Below, piece by piece: positions 36,050 to 43,835 of a DNA stretch of 64,000 nucleotides (positions are counted from its first letter, which is position 1; every line of letters starts with the position of its first letter). Origin of the DNA: Paraburkholderia acidisoli. GTDB taxonomy: Bacteria; Pseudomonadota; Gammaproteobacteria; Burkholderiales; Burkholderiaceae. The position numbers and the translations under genes were made by a program. The stretch is from the NCBI RefSeq assembly GCF_009789675.1, contig NZ_CP046914.1, forward strand, positions 1,116,001 through 1,180,000, given 5' to 3'. The notes beneath the pieces were generated by a model. That model did not search any database. It was not told the DNA's origin and saw only the letters and a list, made by a program, of their open reading frames with translations.

Positions 36050-36550
36050 GTGAGTCGACCGTCCTTTTCGGCTGCGTGGGCAGCCTCCATGCGTATTTAC
36101 GATCCTGCTGATCCCGGCAAAAAAGTAGCCGAAGTCATTGGCGGCAATGTGGCAAAAAACATAAATAGCCCCGAAGTCGCCACTCGCTGGAGCAATACTT
36201 GTGCGGTCCGCATGAGTTATATCCTGAACGAAGCAGGGCTGGCAATTCCGGCCATGACGGGAAAAACAGTATCGGGTGCGGACAAGCGGCAATATTTTTT
36301 TCGCGTCAAAGATCTGATCGTGTTTCTCAAGCATCGTTGGGGGCAAGCGGAAGTCGTGGCGTATCCCCCTTCGGGTGGTGGAACGCTCGCGGAAAAGAAG
36401 GGTGTGATTTTGTTCGAGGTTTCTGGCTGGTCCGATGCGGCCGGACACGCGACCTTATTCGACGGAAAATCTTGCTACGACCACTGTTATTTCAACGAGC
36501 CGGAAGTGAAATATCGCACCGATCGCGCGAACTTTTGGAGCTTGATGTGA
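36050..36550 (+). CDS. tae4: Type VI secretion amidase effector, Tae4 family
   Basis: A 166-residue NlpC/P60-like peptidoglycan amidase effector. Cys51 in NTCAVRMSY, His133 in GHATLFDG and Asp144 match the Cys-His-Asp triad of Tae4 (gamma-D-Glu to mDAP cleavage), and a second Cys at 146 matches the redox partner described in Salmonella Tae4. The C-terminal ANFWSL is conserved. No signal peptide, as expected for a T6SS cargo. GTG start at 36050 with GAGGTG 5 bp upstream. The DNA here is visibly AT-richer than its neighbours, suggesting horizontal gain. No VgrG, PAAR or Hcp gene is in the window. Confidence 0.9.
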   Translation: MSRPSFSAAWAASMRIYDPADPGKKVAEVIGGNVAKNINSPEVATRWSNTCAVRMSYILNEAGLAIPAMTGKTVSGADKRQYFFRVKDLIVFLKHRWGQAEVVAYPPSGGGTLAEKKGVILFEVSGWSDAAGHATLFDGKSCYDHCYFNEPEVKYRTDRANFWSLM

Positions 36551-36960
36551 CAAAGCGTTCCGTCGTGGCGTTGATCGCTGCGCTGTTCGCGCTGGGTTCA
36601 GGGGCTGCCTGGGCAAACGGCGTTTCGCCCAAAGCGCCATCGCGAAGCACCACGCAGAATTTCAAGGACATGGTGCTCGCCACGTGTATCGCGACGGCCT
36701 ACAAGAACGATAGCAACAGCGCCAAAGACGCCGGCAGCAGCGCAAGCGCGTTGCGCGACTGGACCGAATACGACTTGAACGCCGCGCCAGATGCAATCAA
36801 CGCGCTGGTCAATCATTATCTATCGCTCGACTATCACAACCCATTGGCCGACGCGGAAATCGCAGGCGTTCGCTTCGACTTGCTGAAGTGTCTCGATCTG
36901 TACCACAGCCAGGCATTGAGCGCGCTCGCCGGGCGTCTGGTGAGCGCGCCGCGCCGTTAG
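36547..36960 (+). CDS. tai4: T6SS immunity protein, Tai4 family
   Basis: A 137-residue protein with signal peptide (SVVALIAALFALGSGAAWA) and a helical mature domain: NFKDMVLATCIATAYK, DAGSSASALRDWTEYDL, YHNPLADAEIAGVRFDLLKC. Two cysteines of the mature part are likely disulfide-linked in the periplasm. Tai4 dimers plug the Tae4 active site and protect the producer. The GTG start overlaps the effector stop by four bases (GTGA), coupling immunity to effector synthesis. The open frame continues upstream inside tae4 but that part is not protein-like. Confidence 0.85.
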   Translation: MTKRSVVALIAALFALGSGAAWANGVSPKAPSRSTTQNFKDMVLATCIATAYKNDSNSAKDAGSSASALRDWTEYDLNAAPDAINALVNHYLSLDYHNPLADAEIAGVRFDLLKCLDLYHSQALSALAGRLVSAPRR

Positions 36961-36969
36961 CGCGAAGTC

Positions 36970-38439
36970 TTAAAGCGGGGCAGCCGGCGTGTTGTCCCGC
37001 AACCTCAACCTCACCGGCATCCGCTCCGGCACCATCGTAAACGCCTGCACCTCACGAATCTGCGCTTCGTCGATCGCCAGTTCCACACTAAACGACTTCA
37101 TCAGCATCGAAAGCGCGAGCCGCATTTCCACCGTCGCGAGATGCCTCCCCGGACACACGCGCGCGCCCGCGCCAAACTGCAGATACGCGCGCACGTCATG
37201 CGCCTTTTCTTCGGCGCCGGTGCCCGCTTCGCGCTTCATCCAGCGCCACGGATCGTAGCGCAGCGGATCGGCGAAATGCTTCGCGTCGAGCATCGCGGGC
37301 CGCGCGACGAAGAACATCCGCGTGCCCTTCGGCAGGGCCACCCCGTCGAGCACAACGTCTTCGAGCGGCTCGAACGAATGCACGGACGCCACCGGCCGCA
37401 AGCGCGTCGCTTCAATGCAGATCGCCTCGAACATGTCGAGGTCCTTCAGCGTCGCGTAGTCGGGGCACACGGTCGCCGCGCCCAGCACGCGCTGCGCTTG
37501 CTCGCCCAGATGCCGCTGCAAACCAGCGTCGGCGGCGAGATACGGCAGCGTCCACGCGATCGAATCGGCGGTCGTGTCCTCGCCCGCGAGCAGCAGCGTG
37601 AGCGCGTTCGCGCAGATCTGCGCGTCGGTGACGGGCGCGCCCGCGGCCTGCTGCATCAGCATCGCCTCGAGCAGATTGCGCGGCATGGCCGGGGCATCCG
37701 GCGGCGTTTCGGGCGGATCGTCGCGCAGGCGTTCGCGCGCGCGTTCGAGCATCGCGCGCACGTAGCGATGCACCTCCTCGAGCGAGCGATCGAGCGCGCG
37801 GTCGCGCGGCAGCTTCACGTAGCGCCAGTACGGAAACAGCGCGTTGATGCGGCCCATCACGCCCGGCAGGATGCGTTCGAGATGCTCCTGGATCACGCCG
37901 TGATCGCGCTCGAGCGTGCGCGGGTCTTCGCCGAACGCCAGCGCGCTCGTCACGTCGACGGTAAAGCGCTTGAGGTCTTCGGTCATCTCCACGATCTCGC
38001 CGCGTTGCGCCGCGCGCAGCCAGCGCGCGTGCAGGCGCTGCGTGATCTCGGCGAGGGTCGGGTAGAACGCCTTGATGTTGGGAATCGAGAGCGCCTGCAT
38101 CACGAGCTTGCGCTGCGGTTCCCACGCCGCGCCTTCGGCCGAGAAGAGCCCGTTGAAACCCATTTCGTCGAACACGGCTTCGACCGGTTGATAACGCCGG
38201 TAGCGATGCGGCCGCTCGCGCATGATCTGCTGGATCAGCTCGGTGTCGGTCCAGATGGTGATGGGAATATTGCCGATCTGGAAGCGATACGGCGTGCCGA
38301 GTTCCGCGGCCCACTGTTCGAGAATCTGGTGCAGGCGCGGCGGCGCAAGCTGCAAGAGATTGCCGATGACGGGCAGTCCGCGCGGGCAGGGCAGATCGGC
38401 GACCTGGCGCGTCGCGCGGGCGGGGGAAGCGGTACTCAT
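36970..38439 (-). CDS. Cytochrome P450
   Basis: A 489-residue class-I-like P450 with no membrane anchor. I-helix oxygen-binding motif AGEDTTAD, K-helix ExxR in IEATRLRP, PERF-like region RYDPWRW and the heme loop FGAGARVCPGRH with the axial cysteine. GAGGA precedes the ATG at 38439. The proline-rich start PCPRGLPVIGNLLQL resembles eukaryote-like CYP families found in Burkholderiales. No dedicated ferredoxin or reductase is adjacent. The IclR genes upstream on the same strand may control it; substrate unknown. Confidence 0.92.
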   Translation of the reverse strand: MSTASPARATRQVADLPCPRGLPVIGNLLQLAPPRLHQILEQWAAELGTPYRFQIGNIPITIWTDTELIQQIMRERPHRYRRYQPVEAVFDEMGFNGLFSAEGAAWEPQRKLVMQALSIPNIKAFYPTLAEITQRLHARWLRAAQRGEIVEMTEDLKRFTVDVTSALAFGEDPRTLERDHGVIQEHLERILPGVMGRINALFPYWRYVKLPRDRALDRSLEEVHRYVRAMLERARERLRDDPPETPPDAPAMPRNLLEAMLMQQAAGAPVTDAQICANALTLLLAGEDTTADSIAWTLPYLAADAGLQRHLGEQAQRVLGAATVCPDYATLKDLDMFEAICIEATRLRPVASVHSFEPLEDVVLDGVALPKGTRMFFVARPAMLDAKHFADPLRYDPWRWMKREAGTGAEEKAHDVRAYLQFGAGARVCPGRHLATVEMRLALSMLMKSFSVELAIDEAQIREVQAFTMVPERMPVRLRLRDNTPAAPL

Positions 38440-38563
38440 CGGCGGTCCTCGAGGTGTGGCATGGCCGGCTGCCGGCGCAGCGAGTGACGGCATCGAAGGG
38501 CGCCGTTGCCGACGCCTGGCATGGGCTTGCGTGCACGACGACGCGTGCGGGGGTGGCGTTCTG

Positions 38564-39424
38564 TCAGGCGATGATAGCAGCGTCCGCCATATACCCGAAC
38601 CGGCGCGACAGGCGTTCCGCCGCGGCCACGAGCGCCTGCGCCGCCGAGCCTTCGCGCGCGATGTCGAGGCTGCCCGACGGTCCCATCACCGCGAGCACGA
38701 GGCACACGCTGCCCGTGTGGTCGAACACCGGCGCCGCCACCGTGCTGATGCCGGGAATGGGCTTGTCGAGCGCGGTGTCGAGGCCGAGCGTGCGGATCGT
38801 CGCGAGCCGCGCGAGGTAATCGGGCGTCGCGCCGTCGCCGGGATTCGCGCCCGCGAGGCGCAGCGCGTCCTGCGCGAGCAGCGCCGCGCGCACGTCGTCG
38901 TCGAGCCACGCGGCGAGCACCCGGCCGATCGCCGTATTGACGAGCGACATCACCGTGCCGGGGCGCAGGCTCACGTGCAGCGGCAATGCCGATTCTTCGA
39001 GCCGCACGACGGTCGGCCCGAGCGGTCCCGGCACCGCGAGCGCGACGCTCATCGCCGTGACGGCCGCGAGGCCGACGAGTTCGGCGTCGGCTTCGCGCAC
39101 CGGCGAGAGGCGCGCGAGCCCGATCAGCCCGAGTTCGAGGCTGAGCGGTCCGGCTTCGTAACGGCCGGCCGCGTCGCGCGCGAGCAGGCCGATCTTCTGC
39201 AAGCTCACGAGATGCGGGAACGCCTTCGCGGGCGCCATGCCTGCCGCCGCCGCGAGGTCGCGCAGCGAGAGCGGCGCGCCGGCCGCGACCAGCGCCGCGA
39301 GCAGGTCGCCGGTCACGTCGAGCGACTGAATGCCGCGCTGAGGCTTTTCGGCGGCGTCGGCGGGTTCCGTGGTGTCGGCGATTGCTGCGGCCTCGGGCGC
39401 CTGGTGAGTGCTCACTCGGGTCAT
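38564..39424 (-). CDS. IclR-family transcriptional regulator (downstream copy)
   Basis: A 286-residue IclR protein. HTH about residues 30-95 (GIQSLDVTGDLLAALVAAGA, LSLRDLAAAAGM, AFPHLVSLQKIGLLARD) and effector domain about 110-280 (GPTVVRLEES, HVSLRPGTVMSL, GISTVAAPVFDHTG). Ligands are usually aromatic acids or acyl compounds. Its ATG overlaps the stop of the upstream paralogue by four bases. The two are homologous along the whole length. Confidence 0.9.
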   Translation of the reverse strand: MTRVSTHQAPEAAAIADTTEPADAAEKPQRGIQSLDVTGDLLAALVAAGAPLSLRDLAAAAGMAPAKAFPHLVSLQKIGLLARDAAGRYEAGPLSLELGLIGLARLSPVREADAELVGLAAVTAMSVALAVPGPLGPTVVRLEESALPLHVSLRPGTVMSLVNTAIGRVLAAWLDDDVRAALLAQDALRLAGANPGDGATPDYLARLATIRTLGLDTALDKPIPGISTVAAPVFDHTGSVCLVLAVMGPSGSLDIAREGSAAQALVAAAERLSRRFGYMADAAIIA

Positions 39425-40326
39425 GTCGATGTCGATGGAAAAGCGGCTGCGGCGATCTCGGCGGCGGCGTCGCACAGCGCGCGCACGACCGCGCCGTTCG
39501 GGCGCACGTCGAGCGCGCCGCTCGCGCCGATCGCCGTGAGCGTCAGGCTCAGTTCGCGCCGCGCGCCGAGCACCGGCACGCAGACGCTGCTCACGCCGGG
39601 GCTGGGCGCGTCGATGCCGCGTTCGTAGCCGCGTGCGCGGATCGACTCGAGCGTTGCGGCGAACGCGGCGTCGGGCGCCGCTGGCACCGTGGGCGTGGCC
39701 TGCGCGTTGTGGGCGGCGTGCGGCATGCCGCGCCAGACCGGCTGCGCCGTCTGGGTCGCCCACATCGCCCGCAACGCCTCGGGGGCGAGGAACGCGCAGA
39801 ACACGCGGCCCGTGGACGTGGCCGGCAGCGACATCACCGTACCTACGTGCAGATTCACGTGCAGCGGCAGGCTCGCGTGCTCGTAGCGCACGATCGTCGG
39901 TCCCTGCGGCCCGGCGATGCACAGCGCCACGCTGCAATTGAGCGCCTGCGCGAGCGCGGCCGCGCGCGGCACGGCTTCGCGCAGCGCAGGCTGTTGCGCG
40001 AGATGCAGCAAACCGAGACGCAGCGCGAGCGGACCCGGCTCGTAGCGGCCCGACAGCGCGTCGCGTTTGATCAGACCGAGGCGCGTGAGGCTCACGAGAT
40101 ACGCGTGCGCCTGGCTCGACGGGATCTCGCCGCTGGCCGCGAGATCGCTGGGCGCGAGCGGCGCGCGCGCGTCGGCGAGCGCGCGCAGCAGGCGGCCGCC
40201 CACTTCCACGCTCTGAATGCCGCGTTGCGTGCGACCCGGCGCGGCGGCGGTTTCCGCGCCGGTCTCGGTCCCGGACGCGGGCGCGGCGGTCGGCTCGGAT
40301 CCGGCGCTCTCGTTGCGACGTCTCAT
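39421..40326 (-). CDS. IclR-family transcriptional regulator (upstream copy)
   Basis: A 301-residue IclR paralogue with a disordered Ala/Glu/Thr-rich N-terminus (about 35 residues), HTH GIQSVEVGGRLLRALADARA ... SSQAHAYLVSLTRLGLIKRD and effector domain GPTIVRYEHASLPLHVNL ... GVSSVCVPVLGA. It heads the transcript; three inverted repeats lie between 40352 and 40420 in front of it. Divergent from the MBL / monooxygenase operon, which is its most likely target. Confidence 0.9.
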   Translation of the reverse strand: MRRRNESAGSEPTAAPASGTETGAETAAAPGRTQRGIQSVEVGGRLLRALADARAPLAPSDLAASGEIPSSQAHAYLVSLTRLGLIKRDALSGRYEPGPLALRLGLLHLAQQPALREAVPRAAALAQALNCSVALCIAGPQGPTIVRYEHASLPLHVNLHVGTVMSLPATSTGRVFCAFLAPEALRAMWATQTAQPVWRGMPHAAHNAQATPTVPAAPDAAFAATLESIRARGYERGIDAPSPGVSSVCVPVLGARRELSLTLTAIGASGALDVRPNGAVVRALCDAAAEIAAAAFPSTST

Positions 40327-40351
40327 TCGCGCTTTGCTCCGGCTAAAAAAG

Positions 40352-40420
40352 GTCCATGTTAACTGATGGACGGCGCGCTATGGCACGCCGCGATGTCGAC
40401 ATCGACATGATGCGGCGTGC
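40352..40420. promoter_or_regulatory. Cluster of nested inverted repeats, candidate IclR operators
   Basis: GTCCAT (40352-40357) pairs with ATGGAC (40366-40371). Then GCACGCCG (40383-40390) pairs with CGGCGTGC (40413-40420), enclosing the perfect 14-bp palindrome CGATGTCGACATCG at 40391-40404. All lie in the 291-bp divergent spacer between the IclR pair and the MBL gene. IclR proteins bind short palindromes near their own promoters. Confidence 0.6.
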
Positions 40421-40617
40421 GTGAGAAATTAACCAAGAGCGATGTAATTCGCTATTGACAAATAAAACGACGAGCGCGATCATGGCCTCACCCCGGCACA
40501 ACCGCCGTTCGATTCACTATATAAACGGGGCGAGACACTGCGATTGGCGCGCCCGCGTCCGGCCGCCCGCGTTCGCCCCGCCCCGGCTTTTCGAGCCCCT
40601 CGATACGGAGACTCACC

Positions 40618-41577
40618 ATGGCAAAGGCGTTCGCTTCCCAGGCCGACCTCGAAGAAAAGAAGGTCACGTTCACGCAACTTTCCGATAACGCCTACGCGTA
40701 CACGACCGAAGGCGACCCGAACTCGGGCGTCATCATCGGCGACGACGGCGTGCTGATCGTCGACACCACGGCCACGCCCGCCATGGCGAAGGATCTCATC
40801 GCGAAGATTCGCAGCGTCACCGACAAACCCATCAAATATGTCGTGCTCTCGCACTATCACGCGGTGCGCGTGCTGGGCGCTTCGGCGTATTTCGAGGAAG
40901 GCGCGCAGCAGATCATCGCGAGCCGCGGCACCTACGAGATGATCGTCGAGCGCGGCGAGCAGGACATGAAGTCGGAAATCGAGCGCTTCCCGCGCCTGTT
41001 CGCCGGTGTCGAAACGGTGCCGGGCCTCACGTGGCCCACGCTCGTGTTCGAGAAGGAAATCACGCTGTTCCTCGGCAAGCTCGAAGTGAAGATCGCGCAT
41101 CTCGGCTCGGGTCACACCAAGGGCGACACGGTCGTGTGGCTGCCGTCGCAGAAGGTGCTGTTCTCGGGCGATCTCGTGGAATACGACGCGGCCTGTTATT
41201 GCGGCGACGCCCAGCTCGCCGAGTGGCCCGCGACGCTCGAAGCCCTGCGCGCGCTGCAAGCCGAAAAGCTCGTGCCGGGTCGCGGCCCCGCGCTGCTCAA
41301 TCCCGCCGAAGTGAACAAGGGCCTCGACTATACGAAGGACTTCGTCACGACGCTGCTCGCGCAAGGCCGCGCGGCCGTCGAGAAAAAGCTCGACCTCAAA
41401 GGGGCGATGGCGCTCACGCGCGAGGCGATGGACCCGAAGTTCGGCCACGTGTTCATCTACGAGCATTGCCTGCCGTTCGACGTGACGCGCGCGTACGACG
41501 AAGCGAGCGGCCTCACGCATCCGCGTATCTGGACCGCGCAGCGCGACAAGGAAATGTGGGACGCGCTGCAGGATTGA
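40618..41577 (+). CDS. MBL-fold protein with incomplete zinc site
   Basis: A 319-residue metallo-beta-lactamase-fold protein. The HxHxDH motif reads H79-Y-H81-A-V83-R84, so the Asp and second His are replaced; His166 (GSGHTKGD) and Asp185 (FSGDLVE) remain, but the last His position reads PGRGPA (Arg222). Site-1 ligands are thus kept and site-2 lost, so at most one metal is bound. A C-terminal helical extension follows (about 230-319). It is first gene of a plus-strand operon with the FAD monooxygenase and DUF2783 protein. Ring-cleavage or thioester hydrolysis in a degradative pathway is possible; a non-enzymatic role is also possible. Confidence 0.85.
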   Translation: MAKAFASQADLEEKKVTFTQLSDNAYAYTTEGDPNSGVIIGDDGVLIVDTTATPAMAKDLIAKIRSVTDKPIKYVVLSHYHAVRVLGASAYFEEGAQQIIASRGTYEMIVERGEQDMKSEIERFPRLFAGVETVPGLTWPTLVFEKEITLFLGKLEVKIAHLGSGHTKGDTVVWLPSQKVLFSGDLVEYDAACYCGDAQLAEWPATLEALRALQAEKLVPGRGPALLNPAEVNKGLDYTKDFVTTLLAQGRAAVEKKLDLKGAMALTREAMDPKFGHVFIYEHCLPFDVTRAYDEASGLTHPRIWTAQRDKEMWDALQD

Positions 41578-41614
41578 TCGCGGGAAAGCGGAAAACGGAG
41601 ACGTCCGTGCTAGC

Positions 41615-41781
41615 GATCGACAGCGGCATGGGACCGGAGTAAGCGCTAAAGCGCCAACTCCGGTCGACACGCCAACTCGGGTCGACCGCCTTTGCCTGGG
41701 ATCGCAGTAAGCGTGAGACACGCTAACTGCGATCGACAGCGGCATGGGACCCGAGTAAGCACTGAAGTGCTAACTCGGGTC
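41615..41781 (+). repeat. Array of three covarying hairpins plus a half unit
   Basis: Hairpin 1 is 41632-41665 (GACCGGAGT / ACTCCGGTC), hairpin 2 is 41700-41734 (GATCGCAGT / ACTGCGATC), hairpin 3 is 41748-41781 (GACCCGAGT / ACTCGGGTC). Each continues inward through an A-A mismatch into a second stem of 4-6 bp (AGCGC, AGCGTG, AGCAC with their complements) and a 3-4-base loop. Stems 1, 2 and 3 differ but compensating bases keep the pairs. A lone right arm ACTCGGGTC sits at 41675-41683. A 21-bp block is identical at 41615-41635 and 41731-41751. Hairpin 3 ends 2 bp before the AGGAG site of the monooxygenase gene. Confidence 0.85.
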
Positions 41782-41798
41782 GACAGGAGACACACACA

Positions 41799-43508
41799 AT
41801 GATCGATTATCAAACGCTGACCTTCGAATACGCGCGCTGTCACGAACAGGGCGATGGCGAAGCGCGCGTGCATCCGGTAGTGGTTGTCGGCGCGGGGCCC
41901 GTGGGGCTCGCCACGGCCATCGACCTCGCGCAGCAGAACCTGCCGGTCGTGCTCGTCGACGACGACTGCACGCTCTCCACAGGCTCGCGCGCCATCTGCT
42001 TTTCGAAGCGCTCGCTCGACATCTTCGACCGGCTCGGCTGCGGCGAGCGCATGGTCGAAAAAGGCGTGAGCTGGAACGTGGGCAAGGTGTTCCGCAAAGA
42101 CGAACTCGTCTACACGTTCAATCTGTTGCCCGAAAGCGGGCATCACCGGCCGGCCTTCGTCAATCTTCAGCAGTATTACGTCGAAGGGTTTCTGCTCGAA
42201 CGCGCGCAGGCCCTGCCAAATCTCGAGATTCGCTGGAAGAGCAAGGTGACGGGCGTGACGCAATGCGCGCCCGGCGAAGCGGACGCGCATGTCGCGCTCG
42301 AAATCGACACGCCCGATGGTCCCTACACGCTGCGCGCACGCTATGTGGTCGCCGCCGACGGTTCGCGCAGCCCGCTGCGCAAGCTGCTCGGCCTCGACAG
42401 CCACGGCCGCACGTTCAAGGACCGCTTCCTGATCGCCGACGTGAAAATGGAAGCCGAATTCCCCACCGAACGCTGGTTCTGGTTCGATCCGCCGTTTCAT
42501 CCGAATCAGTCGGTGCTGCTGCATCGTCAGCCCGACAACGTCTGGCGCATCGACTTCCAGTTGGGCTGGGACGCCGATCCCGTGCTCGAAAAAACGCCCG
42601 AGCGCGTGATCCCGCGCGTGCGCGCGCTGCTCGGCCCCGACGTCAAATTTGAACTGGAGTGGGTGAGCATCTACACGTTTTCGTGCTTGCGCATGGACCG
42701 CTTCCGGCACGGCAACGTGCTGTTCGCGGGCGACTCGGCGCACCTGGTTTCGCCGTTCGGCGCGCGCGGCGCGAACAGCGGCTTCCAGGACAGCGAGAAC
42801 CTCGCATGGAAGCTCGCGATGGTGCTGGCGCAGCGCGCGCCCGACACGCTGCTCGACACTTACGCGAGCGAACGCGAGTACGCCGCCGACGAAAACATCC
42901 GCAATTCCACGCGCTCGACCGACTTCATCACGCCCAAGAGCGCCGTGAGCCGCGTGTTCCGCGACGCCGTGCTCACGCTGGCGCGCGAGCATCCGTTCGC
43001 GCGCCAATTGGTCAACAGCGGGCGGCTTTCGGTGCCGGCGGTGCTACGCGAATCCACGCTCAACACGCCCGACGAAGACGCGTTTCTGGGCGCGATGGAA
43101 CCGGGCGCGTCTTGCGCGGACGCGCCAATCATCGACGCCCATTCGGGCACGTCCGGCTGGCTGCTGCCGCATCTCGGCGACCAGTTCGCGGGTCTCGTGT
43201 TCGGCCGCGCGGGCGCGGCCTTCGACACGGCGACGCTGGACATGCTGCAAGCGCTCTCGCGTGGGCCCGTGCCGCTCAAGTTCGTGTTGATGCTCGAAGG
43301 CGACGCGGCCGTGCCCGCGGGCTTGCCCGCGTCGACCGTGGTGCTGCGCGACGCCCAAGGGCTCGCCACGCAGCGTTACGGCGCGCAGGACGGCGCGTTC
43401 TATCTGGTTCGCCCGGACCAGCACGTGTGCGCGCGCTGGCGGCGTGCGGACCCGGCGCGCGTGGAAGCGGCGTTGAAGCGCGCGCTGTGCGTGGCCGGCA
43501 CGGCCTGA
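41799..43508 (+). CDS. FAD-dependent aromatic monooxygenase (MhpA/PheA-like)
   Basis: A 569-residue group-A flavoprotein hydroxylase. FAD motif VVGAGPVGLATAIDLA (about residue 30), GDSAHLVSPFGARGANSGFQ (about 310, the DG/GD motif) and a thioredoxin-like C-terminal domain (about 420-560) as in phenol and 3-(3-hydroxyphenyl)propionate hydroxylases. NADH-driven ring hydroxylation is likely. AGGAG lies 10 bp before the ATG, directly after hairpin 3. A DUF2783 gene follows by 24 bp; the two families commonly occur together. Confidence 0.9.
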   Translation: MIDYQTLTFEYARCHEQGDGEARVHPVVVVGAGPVGLATAIDLAQQNLPVVLVDDDCTLSTGSRAICFSKRSLDIFDRLGCGERMVEKGVSWNVGKVFRKDELVYTFNLLPESGHHRPAFVNLQQYYVEGFLLERAQALPNLEIRWKSKVTGVTQCAPGEADAHVALEIDTPDGPYTLRARYVVAADGSRSPLRKLLGLDSHGRTFKDRFLIADVKMEAEFPTERWFWFDPPFHPNQSVLLHRQPDNVWRIDFQLGWDADPVLEKTPERVIPRVRALLGPDVKFELEWVSIYTFSCLRMDRFRHGNVLFAGDSAHLVSPFGARGANSGFQDSENLAWKLAMVLAQRAPDTLLDTYASEREYAADENIRNSTRSTDFITPKSAVSRVFRDAVLTLAREHPFARQLVNSGRLSVPAVLRESTLNTPDEDAFLGAMEPGASCADAPIIDAHSGTSGWLLPHLGDQFAGLVFGRAGAAFDTATLDMLQALSRGPVPLKFVLMLEGDAAVPAGLPASTVVLRDAQGLATQRYGAQDGAFYLVRPDQHVCARWRRADPARVEAALKRALCVAGTA

Positions 43509-43532
43509 ACGAATGCAGAAAGCGAGGACATC

Positions 43533-43757
43533 ATGCTGAACACTCAACCCAACTTCACGCGTCCCGACGACTTCTACGAGGCGCTGATCGACATGCATCG
43601 CGATCTCGACGAGGCGCAAAGCCAGTCGGCCAACGCGCAACTGATTCTGCTGCTCGCGAATCATGTGGGCGATCACGAAGCGCTCCTGGAAGCGATTCGC
43701 TACGCGCGCGCGGGCGTGATCGCTGCGCAAAGTCACGGCACGAAGCTGGCGGCTTGA
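43533..43757 (+). CDS. DUF2783 protein
   Basis: A 74-residue soluble, mostly helical protein: FTRPDDFYEALIDMHRDLDE, SANAQLILLLANHVGDH. I recognise it as DUF2783, which accompanies FAD monooxygenases of this type, so it may be a small partner or stabiliser of the hydroxylase. Function not established. A ribosome site GAGGA precedes the ATG. Confidence 0.8.
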   Translation: MLNTQPNFTRPDDFYEALIDMHRDLDEAQSQSANAQLILLLANHVGDHEALLEAIRYARAGVIAAQSHGTKLAA

Positions 43758-43774
43758 CCGCTTCGAGGCGTTGA

Positions 43775-43806
43775 AAAACGGGGCGTCGCGCGACGCCTAC
43801 CGTTTC
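43775..43806. terminator. Bidirectional hairpin terminator
   Basis: The 16-bp perfect palindrome GGCGTCGCGCGACGCC (43782-43797) is flanked by AACGG / CCGTT and by A and T runs, between the convergent DUF2783 and Lrp genes. Confidence 0.7.
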
Positions 43807-43835
43807 TTATCGGCGAAATTAATCTGGATGCCGAA

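Noticed and set aside
36199..36960. A 253-residue protein including tai4
   Set aside because: The first half is an out-of-frame reading of tae4; the signal peptide starts at the GTG at 36547.
36050..36960. Part of a larger genomic island or prophage around tae4-tai4
   Set aside because: No integrase, tRNA, attachment repeat or phage gene nearby; flanking genes are ordinary chromosomal ones.
41615..41781. CRISPR array
   Set aside because: Only three units, no constant repeat (stems differ), no unique spacers of even length, no cas genes.
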